From positions 124,001 through 188,000 of the forward strand of contig NZ_JAMLJN010000005.1 in NCBI RefSeq assembly GCF_023634865.1: a stretch of DNA of 64,000 nucleotides, in the 5' to 3' direction. Every line of letters starts with the position of its first letter. Position 1 is the stretch's first letter. Source of the DNA: Flavobacterium fragile. Lineage in GTDB: Bacteria > Bacteroidota > Bacteroidia > Flavobacteriales > Flavobacteriaceae. The position numbers and the translations under genes are program-made. The notes under the pieces were generated by a model. That model was not told the DNA's origin. It did no database searches and saw only the letters and a program-made list of their open reading frames with translations. Positions 16,017 to 25,982 of the stretch are shown one piece after another.

Positions 16017-17087
16017 TTATTTCTTTCTCATTTTAACCGAAGTCTTTCTCAACTGCTGCGTAGCTTTATGCTTAAATTGTTGGTGAAACATAAACCACCC
16101 TCCTATAGCTCCTAAAATACTTCCAATTATAATATCTAGAAAACGGGTTGAAACAATAATTTCAGTATTTGTTGTAAAAGAACTTCCTATTTCTGCAAGT
16201 AGAATGGTCATCGGTGTAATAAAAATCATAGCCAAAGCATAATTTCTAGTAATTAAAAACTCTACCAAAAACTGAAGAATAAAAATACTAATACAAATAG
16301 TCAAGGGTGTTTTAAAAAAAGCTAATATGAGCCAACATAATCCAATACCTATAAAGGTACCCATAATACGATGTACCATTCGTTCCCAAACATGTTGCTT
16401 TGATATTCCCTGCATAATTGCCAAACAAGAAATAGGAATCCAATACGGGTTTTGTATTTTAAATAAATACCCGATAACAAAAGAAATAAAAATAAAGAAA
16501 CCAACAATTACAGAATCTATCAAAGAAACAAATTTTCCTTTCTTGATTTGAATTACAAAAGCTAAAGAAGGGATTTCATTCTGAATTAAAAGTAAACTAT
16601 GCAATAATGCAAAAAAACAAGCTAACATGGTACCTAAAAACAAAAAACCAATCTTTTCAGGAATCACGTCTACATGAAATTCCTGACAACTAGCCACTGA
16701 AGCAATCATGATGAAGAAAAAATTACCAGGCGGCTTTATTTTGAAATAAGTGGTTAACCAATGAATGAGCATCGCAAATAAACCAAGAGAAATAGAGGAT
16801 GCAAATGGATTAAAACTAAAACTTAATCCAATACCCAGAGAAAAGACAAATCCTAAAGAACAAAACAATAACGTTATCATTCTACTAGCAAATGACAAAT
16901 TAGGCTGATAATATAAAATGACTAATCCTCCTAAACTCGCTAAAAGCCCCATAGGTATAGCATTGAATATATAACCTAAAAACAAAGGAAATCCCACACA
17001 AATAGCAGCCAAGTATGGAATATGATGGGAGCGTTTATTAGGTTTTAGCTCGAAAAAAAGTTGTATTTTTTTTCTAATTGTATTCAA
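16017..17087 (-). CDS. FUSC family membrane protein
   Basis: A 356-residue protein made almost wholly of hydrophobic helices in two similar halves, the repeat architecture of fusaric-acid-resistance (FUSC/YccS-like) proteins. The second half has the family-like stretch PYWIPISCLAIMQG followed by ERMVHRIMGTFIGIGLCWL. FUSC proteins are thought to export aromatic or weak organic acids, but the substrate here is unknown. The N- and C-termini are basic. It converges on YoaK and is followed upstream by the terminator of the cysteine synthase gene, so it is probably a single-gene unit. Confidence 0.8.
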   Translation of the reverse strand: MNTIRKKIQLFFELKPNKRSHHIPYLAAICVGFPLFLGYIFNAIPMGLLASLGGLVILYYQPNLSFASRMITLLFCSLGFVFSLGIGLSFSFNPFASSISLGLFAMLIHWLTTYFKIKPPGNFFFIMIASVASCQEFHVDVIPEKIGFLFLGTMLACFFALLHSLLLIQNEIPSLAFVIQIKKGKFVSLIDSVIVGFFIFISFVIGYLFKIQNPYWIPISCLAIMQGISKQHVWERMVHRIMGTFIGIGLCWLILAFFKTPLTICISIFILQFLVEFLITRNYALAMIFITPMTILLAEIGSSFTTNTEIIVSTRFLDIIIGSILGAIGGWFMFHQQFKHKATQQLRKTSVKMRKK

Positions 17088-17155
17088 AAGTGATAAAATA
17101 AGAGGTAAAGGTACTACATTTAAAAGGTATTCATTTTACAATAAACTAGTTTAAC

Positions 17156-17187
17156 AAAAAAATCCCAATCTTACGATTGGGATTTTT
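17156..17187 (-). terminator. Terminator after the cysteine synthase gene
   Basis: AAAAATCCCAATC and GATTGGGATTTTT pair perfectly around TTAC, 15 bases after the stop on the minus strand. Confidence 0.9.
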
Positions 17188-17202
17188 ACAACTAAAATCT
17201 AT

Positions 17203-18243
17203 TTACTTGATAATTTCAATTTTCAAAGCTTCTTCTTGATTTACCGAATCAAAGAAACCTTGTTCACTCATCCATTCGTCGCTAAAAACTTTACTCATAT
17301 ATCTTGAGCCATGGTCTGGGAAAATGATAACTACATTACTATCAGCATCAAATTCACCATCTTCAGCATATTGCTTAACTGCTTGAAATGCTGCTCCAGA
17401 AGTGTAACCTACAAAAAGTCCTTCCTTTTTTACTATTTCTCTAGCTGTATGAGCACTGTCTTCATCCGATACTTTAATAAACTTATCAATAATATCAAAG
17501 TCAGTAGCGGTAGGTATTAAGTTTTTACCTATACCTTCTATACGATAAGGATAAATTTCGTCATTATCAAATTCTCTAGTTTCGTGATACTTTTTCAAAA
17601 CCGAACCAAAAGCATCAACACCTAAAATTTTAATATTAGGATTCATTTCTTTTAAAAATCGAGCTGTTCCTGAAATAGTTCCTCCAGTACCACTACAAGC
17701 CACAAGGTGCGTAATTTTACCTTTTGTTTGTTCCCAAATTTCAGGACCTGTACTTCTGTAGTGAGCATCTACATTTAAATCGTTAAAATATTGATTGATG
17801 TAAACCGAACCTTTTGTTTCTTCATGCAAACGTTTTGCTACATTGTAATAAGAACGCTCATCATCAGCAGAAACGTGTGCTGGACAAACATAAACCTTAG
17901 CTCCCATGGAACGCAACATATCGATTTTATCTTTTGATGATTTAGAACTCACCGCTAAAATACAATCGTAACCTTTAATGATGCTTACCATTGCTAAACT
18001 AAAACCTGTATTACCTGAAGTTGTTTCGATAATCGTGTCACCTGGTTTTAGAATACCACGCTTTTCAGCCTCTTCAATGATATATAGTGCAATTCGATCT
18101 TTGGTAGAATGTCCTGGGTTAAAGGCTTCAACTTTTGCATAGAAATTACCTTTTAAATCAGCTGATACCTTGTTCAATTTAATTAATGGAGTATTTCCAA
18201 TTAATTCCAAAACACTATTATAGGCTTTTATTTCTTCTTTCAT
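17203..18243 (-). CDS. PLP-dependent cysteine synthase family protein
   Basis: A 346-residue fold-type II PLP enzyme of the O-acetylserine sulfhydrylase/cystathionine beta-synthase family. It shows [13 protein letters not shown] near the N-terminus, the PLP lysine in [11 protein letters not shown], the substrate loop [12 protein letters not shown], and the phosphate-binding [10 protein letters not shown]. The ATG at 18243 ([10 protein letters not shown]) gives the family length, and an upstream ATG would add ten unlike residues. It lacks the CBS regulatory domains. It could make cysteine from O-acetylserine and sulfide or act in transsulfuration; the sequence does not decide. It is a single-gene unit with its own terminator. 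Confidence 0.85.
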   Translation of the reverse strand: MKEEIKAYNSVLELIGNTPLIKLNKVSADLKGNFYAKVEAFNPGHSTKDRIALYIIEEAEKRGILKPGDTIIETTSGNTGFSLAMVSIIKGYDCILAVSSKSSKDKIDMLRSMGAKVYVCPAHVSADDERSYYNVAKRLHEETKGSVYINQYFNDLNVDAHYRSTGPEIWEQTKGKITHLVACSGTGGTISGTARFLKEMNPNIKILGVDAFGSVLKKYHETREFDNDEIYPYRIEGIGKNLIPTATDFDIIDKFIKVSDEDSAHTAREIVKKEGLFVGYTSGAAFQAVKQYAEDGEFDADSNVVIIFPDHGSRYMSKVFSDEWMSEQGFFDSVNQEEALKIEIIK

Positions 18244-18381
18244 ATGAAGATATAGTTTGTTTTTATGTTTCAAAAATACTATGCATTACTAGCATTTGTT
18301 GTATTTTATACTTATTTAATGTCTTTAAATTGCCAAATTTGACACTTCTAAAACCTTGCAAATTTAACAAAAAAAGTTTAA

Positions 18382-20517
18382 CTACTTAGTAATTTTTTCC
18401 AAATCTAATAAAAAAGCAAATTCTTTTGCCAATTCTTTTAATGCTTCAAATCGGCCCGAAGCACCACCATGTCCGGCATCCATGTTGGTATCCAAAAACA
18501 ATTGCTTGTCATTTGTTTTCATTACACGCAATTTAGCAACCCATTTTGCTGGCTCCCAATATTGTACTTGAGAATCGTGTAAACCTGTAGAAACATACAT
18601 ATTTGGATAAGCTTGCGCTTTTACCTGATCATAAGGTGAATAGGACAACATATAATCATAGTATACTTTCTCATTTGGATTTCCCCATTCATCATACTCC
18701 CCTGTTGTTAATGGAATTGTATCATCTAACATAGTTGTAACTACATCCACAAACGGAACTTGAGCTATAACCCCATTGTACAATTCTGGATTCATATTCA
18801 CAACAGCTCCCATTAACAAACCACCAGCCGAACCTCCTTCTGCATATAAATGTTCTGGCGATGTATATTTTTCAGCAATTACAAATTTAGAACAATCAAT
18901 AAAATCGGCAAACGTGTTCATTTTCTTCAAAAGCTTTCCGTTTTCATACCATTCTCTACCTAAGTCCTCTCCTCCTCTAATATGAGCAATGGCATAGATA
19001 AAACCTCTATCCAACAAACTCAAACGAGTAGATGAAAAATAAGGATCCATTGTAGCACCGTAAGAACCATAAGCATATAATAACAATGGATTTTTACCAT
19101 CTTTTTGAATTCCTTTTCTATATACCATAGAGATTGGCACTTTAGTTCCGTCAGTAGCCGTAGCCCAAATACGTTCTTCAACATAATTGTTCTTATCAAA
19201 TTTGCCACCTAAAATCTCTTGTTCTTTCAATACTTTCTTCTCCTGAGTCCTCATATTAAAATCAATCACAGAAGATGGTGTTGCCATTGATTGGTAACCA
19301 TAACGAAGAATTTCAGTGTCGAAATCAACGTTTGTAGTTGTGTAAGCTGTATAAGTTTCACTTTCAAAAGGTAAGTAGTACTCCCCTTTTCCATTCCAAG
19401 GACGAATTTGAATTTTATTTAATCCGTTTGAACGCTCTTCTACTACCAAATAATCTTTAAAAATTTCGATTCCTTCTAATAAAACATCTTTTCTATGTCC
19501 AATTAAATCTTTCCAGTTTTCAGCTGATGTAGCTGTTTCTGGTGTTTTCATTAATTTGAAATTCGTTGCTTTGTCTTTATTTGTAACAATGTAAAAACTG
19601 TCACCATAATGCGAAATTGTATATTCTAATCCTCGTGTTCTCTTTTGGAAAACTTTAAATTGACCGTTCGGATTTTTTGCATCTAAAATTTGATATTCCG
19701 ATGTCAACGTACTTGATGAACCTATAACTAAGTATTTCTTAGATTTTTCTTTGTAAACAAATGTATTGAATGTATCATCTTTTTCATGAAAAACCATGGT
19801 GTCTGTCGAAGCATCTGTTCCTAAAGTATGCTTATAAATCTTATCAGAACGTAAGGTTTGAGCATCTTTGCGCGTATAAAACAAGGTTTTGTTATCACCA
19901 GCCCAAATAGAACCTCCAGTTGTGTTTTCTAATTTTACCGGAAGAATTTCACCTGTTTCCAAGTTTTTAATTTGAATTGTGTATTGTCTTCTTGAAACTA
20001 AATCCACTCCAAACGCCACCCATTTGTTATCTTCACTAACGCTAATACCAGACAAGTTAAAATAAGCGTGTCCTTTGGCCATTTCGTTACAATCAAACAT
20101 GATTTCTTCTTTGGCATCTAAACTTCCTTTCTTGCGTGAATAAATTGGATAATCTTTTCCTTTTTCAAAACGAGTAATGTAGTAATATCCATTGTACAAA
20201 TAAGGAACCGAACTATCGTCTTCTTTTATTCTTGACTTCATTTCTAAGAACAATTCGTCTTGAAATTGTTTGGTATGAGCAGTAGCCTTTTGGTAATATT
20301 CGTTTTCTTTATTTAAGTAATCGATAACTTCTGGATTTTCTCTTTCATTTAACCAATAATAGTTATCAATTCTTTTATCACCATGCTTTTCTAAAACTTT
20401 AGGAACTATTTTAGCTACAGGAGGAACTATTTTATCTGACATTTTTTTTGTTTTAATTTGACTGTAAACAGGAACAAAAATAATACAACTAAGAAGTAAA
20501 TAAGTGATTTTTTTCAT
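18382..20517 (-). CDS. Oligopeptidase B-like prolyl oligopeptidase family peptidase
   Basis: A 711-residue S9A serine peptidase. Residues 1-20 form a signal peptide ending PVYSQ, so this form is probably exported to the periplasm. The beta-propeller (about 70-430, beginning RIDNYYWLNERENPEV) gates a C-terminal alpha/beta-hydrolase domain. That domain carries the catalytic Ser in AEGGSAGGLLMG, Asp in LHDSQVQYWEP and His in MDAGHGGASGR. Oligopeptidase B cleaves short peptides after basic residues, and the exact specificity here is inferred. It is divergent from ybaB. Confidence 0.9.
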   Translation of the reverse strand: MKKITYLLLSCIIFVPVYSQIKTKKMSDKIVPPVAKIVPKVLEKHGDKRIDNYYWLNERENPEVIDYLNKENEYYQKATAHTKQFQDELFLEMKSRIKEDDSSVPYLYNGYYYITRFEKGKDYPIYSRKKGSLDAKEEIMFDCNEMAKGHAYFNLSGISVSEDNKWVAFGVDLVSRRQYTIQIKNLETGEILPVKLENTTGGSIWAGDNKTLFYTRKDAQTLRSDKIYKHTLGTDASTDTMVFHEKDDTFNTFVYKEKSKKYLVIGSSSTLTSEYQILDAKNPNGQFKVFQKRTRGLEYTISHYGDSFYIVTNKDKATNFKLMKTPETATSAENWKDLIGHRKDVLLEGIEIFKDYLVVEERSNGLNKIQIRPWNGKGEYYLPFESETYTAYTTTNVDFDTEILRYGYQSMATPSSVIDFNMRTQEKKVLKEQEILGGKFDKNNYVEERIWATATDGTKVPISMVYRKGIQKDGKNPLLLYAYGSYGATMDPYFSSTRLSLLDRGFIYAIAHIRGGEDLGREWYENGKLLKKMNTFADFIDCSKFVIAEKYTSPEHLYAEGGSAGGLLMGAVVNMNPELYNGVIAQVPFVDVVTTMLDDTIPLTTGEYDEWGNPNEKVYYDYMLSYSPYDQVKAQAYPNMYVSTGLHDSQVQYWEPAKWVAKLRVMKTNDKQLFLDTNMDAGHGGASGRFEALKELAKEFAFLLDLEKITK

Positions 20518-20551
20518 GAAGTTTTAAACTAATTATTAACCGCTAATTTAC

Positions 20552-20559
20552 TATTTTTG
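20552..20559 (+). promoter_or_regulatory. -7 element of ybaB
   Basis: TATTTTTG matches TAnnTTTG, 22 bases before the ATG at 20582. Confidence 0.5.
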
Positions 20560-20581
20560 CTCAAATAAAAAAACTAAAATT

Positions 20582-20905
20582 ATGTTTGGAGATATTATGG
20601 GTATGATGGGTAAACTTAAGGAAACCCAACAAAAAGTAGAAGAAACCAAGAAGCGTTTAGACTTTGTTTTAATCGATGAAAAAAGCAGTGATGGCTTACT
20701 TGAAGTTACTTTAACGGCAAACCGAAAAATTAAAAACATTTCCGTAAGTGATGATTTACTTAACGACAAGGAAATGCTTGAAGATTATTTAGTTAACGTT
20801 TTAAACAAAGCCATAGAAAAAGCAACAAACGTTCATGAAACGGAGTTGGCGGCTGTTGCTAAAGAAGGCATGCCAAATATCCCAGGAATGGATATGTTTA
20901 AATAA
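20582..20905 (+). CDS. YbaB/EbfC family nucleoid-associated protein
   Basis: A 107-residue protein of the YbaB/EbfC family, small dimeric DNA-binding proteins. It begins [21 protein letters not shown], the typical Met/Gly-rich start and coiled helix. The central strand region holds [17 protein letters not shown], and it ends PNIPGMDMF. In many bacteria the gene neighbours dnaX and recR, but that context is absent here. Its stop overlaps the end of the convergent TSUP gene by eight bases. Confidence 0.9.
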   Translation: MFGDIMGMMGKLKETQQKVEETKKRLDFVLIDEKSSDGLLEVTLTANRKIKNISVSDDLLNDKEMLEDYLVNVLNKAIEKATNVHETELAAVAKEGMPNIPGMDMFK

Positions 20906-21671
20906 TTCCCATTCCTAAAGCTATAGCCACCAAAAGCAATAAAACAGCCACGAAAACTTGGAGAAATTTCAGGGTAACTTTCTTTAATAGTTGGTTACCC
21001 AAATACGCTCCAGCAATGGCACACAGCGTTGCCGAAATCAACAAGACTTTATTTTCATACAAGGTATAAGTGGTTATTTTTGAAGCGTAAACACTCAAGC
21101 GCGTAAAATCGATAAACATAGAAACTACGATTCCTGAAGCAATAAAACTTTCTTTGGACAAACCAGCTTTAATTAAAAACGCACTTCGCAAAGCCCCTTG
21201 ATGTCCGGAAAGTCCGCCAAAAAATCCGCTTAAAATTCCACCTAAAGGCAATTTATCTTTTCCAAATTCCATTTTACTTAAATACGGAATCAAATCTAAA
21301 AGCGCAAATATTACTAATAAAACAGCTATGATGAATTTTATTGGTAAAACTTCCCATTCTTTTCCAAAAAGCGAATAACGAAACAAAGGTTGCAAATCTG
21401 AAATTTGTAATAACAACCACGAACCTATCATAGCCGCAAAAATCGCTGGGATTCCAAATTTTAGTAAAACTTCTTTGTTGGCGTGTTTTCCAACCAAAAA
21501 AAACTTGAATAAATTGTTAGCAAAATGTACTAATCCGCACAAACCTATCGCAATATCCACTGGAAAAAACAACATGAAAACTGGAGTTAGTAAAGTTCCC
21601 AATCCAAAACCTGAGAAAAAGGTTAGAATGGCAGTTAAAAAAGCTACAATTGAAATGATTACGATTTCCAT
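20898..21671 (-). CDS. TSUP (TauE/SafE) family permease
   Basis: A 257-residue inner-membrane protein with about eight hydrophobic helices. The two-fold repeat typical of TSUP proteins is visible as [18 protein letters not shown] near residue 20 and [30 protein letters not shown] near 145. TSUP members export sulfite, sulfoacetate or related small anions, but the substrate is unknown here. It overlaps the ybaB end by eight bases, tail to tail, and lies downstream of a threonine aldolase on the same strand with about 80 bases between. Confidence 0.85.
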   Translation of the reverse strand: MEIVIISIVAFLTAILTFFSGFGLGTLLTPVFMLFFPVDIAIGLCGLVHFANNLFKFFLVGKHANKEVLLKFGIPAIFAAMIGSWLLLQISDLQPLFRYSLFGKEWEVLPIKFIIAVLLVIFALLDLIPYLSKMEFGKDKLPLGGILSGFFGGLSGHQGALRSAFLIKAGLSKESFIASGIVVSMFIDFTRLSVYASKITTYTLYENKVLLISATLCAIAGAYLGNQLLKKVTLKFLQVFVAVLLLLVAIALGMGII

Positions 21672-21750
21672 AAAATTATTCTTTCAAGTTACAAGTTTCA
21701 GGTTTGATTTTCTAAATTTTAATAACTTTTATAAATCTGTGTCCAAAACA

Positions 21751-22776
21751 TTAAAAAGTTAATTTCGAAAACACTTCCATTACATACTCATGCATCACTT
21801 CTTTGTAATCTAAATGGGTTACAATACGAAGTTTTCCATGCCCCATGGAACTAATCGAAATTCCTTTTTGTTTTAATTTTTCCATGAAAAGTTTCTCATC
21901 TACAAAGGGTTGCAAGCCAAAAATCAAAATATTAGTTTCTACAGGTTCCACATTAGCAACCCACGGCATTTTTTCCAACAAATTGCCTAATTCTTTTGCT
22001 CTTCTATGATCAATTTCTAAACGACTGATGTTATTCTGCAAAGCAAATAATCCAGCAGCAGCCAAATATCCCGATTGACGCATATTGCCTCCAAAAATTT
22101 TACGAATTCTCAACGCACGATGCATGTCTGCTTTACTTCCCAACAAAACCGAACCTATAGGAGCTCCTAATCCTTTCGATAAACAAACTGAAATTGTATC
22201 GAACAATTCCCCAAAATGTTTGGGATGTTGTTTTTTTGCTACTAACGCATTCCACAAACGTGCACCATCTAAATGATATTTTAAATTATTTTCGATGCAA
22301 ACTTGTTTAATTTCTCGCAAAGGTTGTAAATCATAACAAGCACCTCCACCTTTATTCGTAGTGTTTTCAATACTTACTAGCGAAGTTAAAGGGGCATGAT
22401 AAAATTCGGGATCATTAATTCCGTTTTTAACCAAGTCCGCTGTAATCATACCACGATTTCCATCAACCAAACAACATGAAACACCACTATTAAATGATGC
22501 TCCTCCCCCTTCATAATGATAAATATGTGAGTATTTATCGCAAATTACTTGCTCGCCAGGCTGCGTATGCAACTTAATCGCGGTTTGATTTGCCATTGTT
22601 CCGGAAGGAAAAAACAAGGCGGCTTCCATCCCAAATAAATCCGCCAAGGTTTCCTCTAACTCATTGACAGTTGGGTCTTGTTTGTATACATCATCACCTA
22701 CTTTAGCATTAAACATAGCGTTTAACATTTCAACAGAAGGCTTCGTTACGGTATCACTTACTAAATTTATTTCCAT
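21751..22776 (-). CDS. Low-specificity L-threonine aldolase (GntG-like PLP aldolase)
   Basis: A 341-residue fold-type I PLP enzyme that splits L-threonine or allo-threonine into glycine and acetaldehyde. Family marks are NLVSDTVTKPS at the N-terminus, FFPSGTMANQTAI, HIYHYEGGGA, the aspartate and arginine in HLDGARLWNA, and the PLP lysine in SVCLSKGLGAPIGS. Length is normal. It is divergent from prfB, with 47 bases between the starts. Cytosolic. Confidence 0.93.
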   Translation of the reverse strand: MEINLVSDTVTKPSVEMLNAMFNAKVGDDVYKQDPTVNELEETLADLFGMEAALFFPSGTMANQTAIKLHTQPGEQVICDKYSHIYHYEGGGASFNSGVSCCLVDGNRGMITADLVKNGINDPEFYHAPLTSLVSIENTTNKGGGACYDLQPLREIKQVCIENNLKYHLDGARLWNALVAKKQHPKHFGELFDTISVCLSKGLGAPIGSVLLGSKADMHRALRIRKIFGGNMRQSGYLAAAGLFALQNNISRLEIDHRRAKELGNLLEKMPWVANVEPVETNILIFGLQPFVDEKLFMEKLKQKGISISSMGHGKLRIVTHLDYKEVMHEYVMEVFSKLTF

Positions 22777-22794
22777 AGAATAAAAAAGAATAGC

Positions 22795-22802
22795 TATTTT
22801 TG
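22795..22802 (+). promoter_or_regulatory. -7 element of prfB
   Basis: TATTTTTG matches TAnnTTTG, 21 bases before the prfB ATG. Confidence 0.5.
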
Positions 22803-22823
22803 TTCTGTAAAACTACAATATTT

Positions 22824-23919
22824 ATGATAAATACAGAACAAGTCAGAGATATTATTGATCGCCTTGGTGCGTTAAGGAGGTATCTTTGACATCGATGCCA
22901 AAACGATTGAAATAACTAACGAAGAAGAAAAAACATTCGCTCCCGACTTTTGGAACAACGCCAAAGAAGCCGAAATTATTATCCGAAACCTACGTTCGAA
23001 AAAGAAATGGGTACAAGATTATAATAAAGGTTTAGAACTTTCTGAAGAACTTCAAATAATGATGGATTTCTTTAGAGAAGGCGATGTTACAGAGGAGGAA
23101 GTTGAAGAGCAATATCAAAAAACCTTTCATCACATTGAAGATTTAGAATTCCGAAACATGCTTTCCGATGAAGGAGACAGCATGAGTGCGGTTTTACAAA
23201 TTACAGCAGGTGCTGGTGGAACCGAAAGTTGTGATTGGGCATCCATGTTGATGCGTATGTATTTAATGTGGGGAGAAAAACAAGGCTACAAAATTAAAGA
23301 GCTGAACTTTCAAGAAGGTGATGTAGCAGGAATTAAAACGGTAACCTTAGAATTTGAAGGCGACTTTGCTTTTGGTTATTTAAAAGGTGAAAACGGTGTA
23401 CATCGATTAGTGCGAATTTCTCCTTTTGATAGTAATGCAAAACGTCATACGTCTTTTGCTTCGGTATATGTGTATCCTTTGGTGGATGATTCTATTGAAG
23501 TAGAAATCAATCCTGCTGATATTGAAATTATCACTTCTCGTTCGAGTGGTGCCGGTGGTCAAAACGTGAACAAAGTGGAAACTAAGGTACAGTTGTTTCA
23601 CAAACCAACAGGAATTCAAATTCAGTGTTCAGAAACGCGCTCACAACAAGACAACCGCCAACGTGCAATGCAAATGTTGAAATCGCAGTTATACGAAATC
23701 GAATTAAACAAACGTCTAGCACAAAGAGCCGATATCGAAGCAGGAAAAATGAAAATCGAATGGGGTTCACAAATTCGAAATTATGTTATGCATCCTTATA
23801 AATTAGTCAAAGACGTTCGAACAAGTTATGAAACAAGTGATGTTGACGCCGTAATGAATGGAGAAATAGATAATTTCTTGAAAGCCTATTTAATGATGAT
23901 GGGGCAAAAAGAAGAATAA
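22824..23919 (+). CDS. prfB: Peptide chain release factor 2, with programmed +1 frameshift
   Basis: Release factor 2 ends translation at UGA and UAA. The first frame starts at ATG 22824 ([21 protein letters not shown]) and meets UGA at 22887-22889. Skipping base 22887 after CTT continues as [15 protein letters not shown] into the long second frame, giving 364 residues. The product has the RF2 recognition tripeptide SPF ([15 protein letters not shown]) and the catalytic GGQ (GAGGQNVNK). The slippery site CTT-TGA-C is preceded by AGGAGG, as in the classic autoregulatory switch: scarce RF2 means slow UGA reading and more frameshifting. It is not a broken gene. A terminator follows directly. Confidence 0.96.
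22875..22890 (+). promoter_or_regulatory. prfB frameshift signal
   Basis: AGGAGG (22875-22880), a three-base spacer, then CTT-TGA-C. This is the conserved RF2 programmed +1 frameshift signal with internal Shine-Dalgarno-like element, slippery CUU and poor-context UGAC stop. Confidence 0.95.
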
Positions 23920-23947
23920 AAAAAGAGGATATATATCCTCTTTTTTT
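23918..23947. terminator. Bidirectional terminator between prfB and pit
   Basis: AAAAAAAGAGGATAT and ATATCCTCTTTTTTT form a near-continuous palindrome. It serves prfB on the plus strand and the phosphate transporter on the minus strand. Confidence 0.88.
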
Positions 23948-23964
23948 ATAACTATAAATATGTA

Positions 23965-25275
23965 TTAAAAAAATAATTTAAGGAGAAAATATATTAAAGC
24001 TGCCAAAACAGCCGAAACTGGAATTGTTAATATCCAAGCCCATAGTAATTTAACTGTTACTCCCCAACGAACAGCAGAAATCCTCTTTGTTACACCAACT
24101 CCAATAATAGAACCTGTGATAGTATGTGTCGTTGAAACTGGAATTTTAAAATGCTCTGTAGTAAATAAAGTAATGGCACCTGCAGATTCAGCTACTACAC
24201 CTTCAAAAGCACTAACTTTAGTAATTTTAGAACCCATTGTTTTTACGATTTTCCAACCTCCACTCAAAGTTCCTAATGCAATTACGGTATAACATGTTAA
24301 CGGAATCCATCCTGGCATAGCACCTGAATCAATATCGATATGCAAATCTAAAAGACCTCCAATAGACAATTCTGCATCAGGATTAGATTTTACATAGACC
24401 ATTACAGCTGCTGCAATAATACCCATTACCTTTTGAGAATCGTTACCACCGTGTCCTAAACTGAATGCTGCAGATGATAATAATTGCATTCTCTTCAAAA
24501 CTAGTTCGGCTTTAGCTGTAGACAAACTACTGAAAAGTAAATTAAAAATGGCTAAACCATAAAAGATAAAGGCAACTAAAAACCATTTGATATTGTGCGG
24601 TTCTGTAATGACACTCCAAAATTCACTTTCAAATCTTGGCTTTTTGATTTCCTCAAATGGAACCATCACACTGTACAAAAACCAAGCTACTAGTAACATC
24701 AAAAGTATAGTAAACAACTTAGGATAAATATTCTTTTTCGACGAATACATAAGCCACAAGGAGATAAAGTAAGAAATGATCATTCCAAGTAAAGGAGCAA
24801 AAACAATAAACAAAATTACAATTACTACCCCTGAAGGTAATAACTCTCCTTCTTTAGCAGCTTTGAACCAGTTTACAATTTTAAATCCTGCATGCTCAGG
24901 ATCCGTAACACTTGATAAACCATGAGCAATAGCAGCCCCTGCAAATCCTCCAATAAGCGTATGAGAAGATGACGATGGTATCCCTTTTAACCAAGTGATA
25001 ATATTCCAAATAATAGCGGCAATAACACCAGCTAAAATTGTAATTAAATCAATACTATTAGTATGAGCTGTTTTAGCAACTGTATCCGCTACACCAAAAC
25101 CAAAAACCCAGTAGGCTAGGAAGTTAAAAAAAGCAGCCCATAGTACAGCCTGAAAAGGAGTTAATACTTTTGTAGCTACAACAGTTGCAATTGAATTTGC
25201 CGCATCATGGAAACCGTTGATGTAGTCAAAAACTAATGCCAAAAAAATGATGACAAGTAATAATGTAAAATCCAT
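23965..25275 (-). CDS. pit: PiT family inorganic phosphate transporter
   Basis: A 436-residue inner-membrane phosphate permease of the PHO4/PiT family. The signature GFHDAANSIATVVATKVL near residue 22 is repeated in altered form at GAITLFTTEHFKIPVSTTHTITGS near 378, and ASSHTLIGGFAGAAIAHG-type residues (SSSHTLIGG) lie near 102. About eleven helices are present. The second gene of an operon, it starts 25 bases after a DUF47/PhoU-like gene. This pairing is widespread, with the DUF47 partner thought to control transporter activity. Confidence 0.93.
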   Translation of the reverse strand: MDFTLLLVIIFLALVFDYINGFHDAANSIATVVATKVLTPFQAVLWAAFFNFLAYWVFGFGVADTVAKTAHTNSIDLITILAGVIAAIIWNIITWLKGIPSSSSHTLIGGFAGAAIAHGLSSVTDPEHAGFKIVNWFKAAKEGELLPSGVVIVILFIVFAPLLGMIISYFISLWLMYSSKKNIYPKLFTILLMLLVAWFLYSVMVPFEEIKKPRFESEFWSVITEPHNIKWFLVAFIFYGLAIFNLLFSSLSTAKAELVLKRMQLLSSAAFSLGHGGNDSQKVMGIIAAAVMVYVKSNPDAELSIGGLLDLHIDIDSGAMPGWIPLTCYTVIALGTLSGGWKIVKTMGSKITKVSAFEGVVAESAGAITLFTTEHFKIPVSTTHTITGSIIGVGVTKRISAVRWGVTVKLLWAWILTIPVSAVLAALIYFLLKLFF

Positions 25276-25300
25276 AATTGGTTTTATTTAAATTAAACAA

Positions 25301-25942
25301 TTATGAATGTTTCACTGAAATTTGTTCCATTACGTTAGAAACACGCTTACACTTATCTGAAGCAGATTCTAAAGCAGATAATACTTCTTTATATTTGATG
25401 ATGTTTTTTGCATCACTTTCACTTTCAAAAATATCAGCTACAGCTTTGTCAAAAACTAAATCTGCTTTACTTTCTAACTTATTAATTCGTTTACAAGATT
25501 CTTTAATAGCTTTATGATTCATATCTTTAAGCTCTTTGATTCCTTTTCCAATAAGTTGACAGGCCTCTAAGTTAATTTCAGTTAATTTTCTGATTGACTT
25601 AGTAATTTTCTCCACTTGGTACAAACGCATTCTACTAGCGGCACCTTGCATAAAATCAGCTACATCATCCATAGCTTTAATTAAATCATGTATGTCCTCT
25701 CTATCAAATGGTGTGATAAAGTTTTTACTTAATTCAATATTTGTATTGTGAGTGATTTCCTCAATAATAGATTCTAATTCATCTACTTTTTTGAAATATT
25801 CTTCTCTTTCTCCCTTAGGAGCGTTAACTGCTTCATGAAGAGTTTCAGCTAATAAAACTAAATTTGCTGATGCTTGCTCAAAAAGAGGGAAGAATTTTTT
25901 ATCTTTCGGAACAAAAAACTGAAAAAAATTGTTTAATGACAT
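25301..25942 (-). CDS. DUF47 family PhoU-like protein
   Basis: A 213-residue all-helical cytosolic protein of the DUF47 (TIGR00153) family, distantly related to PhoU. It begins with KDKKFFPLFEQASANLVLLAETL and contains the metal-binding type motif DREDIHDLIKAMDDVADFMQG near residue 80. Partners of PiT transporters in this family are thought to regulate phosphate uptake. The first gene of a two-gene operon, it is preceded by a TACTTTTG -7 element and a TTAACA direct repeat typical of PhoP boxes. Confidence 0.9.
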   Translation of the reverse strand: MSLNNFFQFFVPKDKKFFPLFEQASANLVLLAETLHEAVNAPKGEREEYFKKVDELESIIEEITHNTNIELSKNFITPFDREDIHDLIKAMDDVADFMQGAASRMRLYQVEKITKSIRKLTEINLEACQLIGKGIKELKDMNHKAIKESCKRINKLESKADLVFDKAVADIFESESDAKNIIKYKEVLSALESASDKCKRVSNVMEQISVKHS

Positions 25943-25965
25943 GTTCTACATATTTAAATTCTGAG

Positions 25966-25973
25966 CAAAAGTA
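25966..25973 (-). promoter_or_regulatory. -7 element of the DUF47-pit operon
   Basis: TACTTTTG on the minus strand is an exact TAnnTTTG match, 23 bases upstream of the start codon. Confidence 0.6.
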
Positions 25974-25982
25974 ATTCATTAA

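Noticed and set aside
22824-23058. prfB as a frameshifted pseudogene
   Set aside because: The stop lies at the conserved CTT-TGA-C site with an upstream AGGAGG, and the rest of the protein is intact; this is programmed frameshifting.
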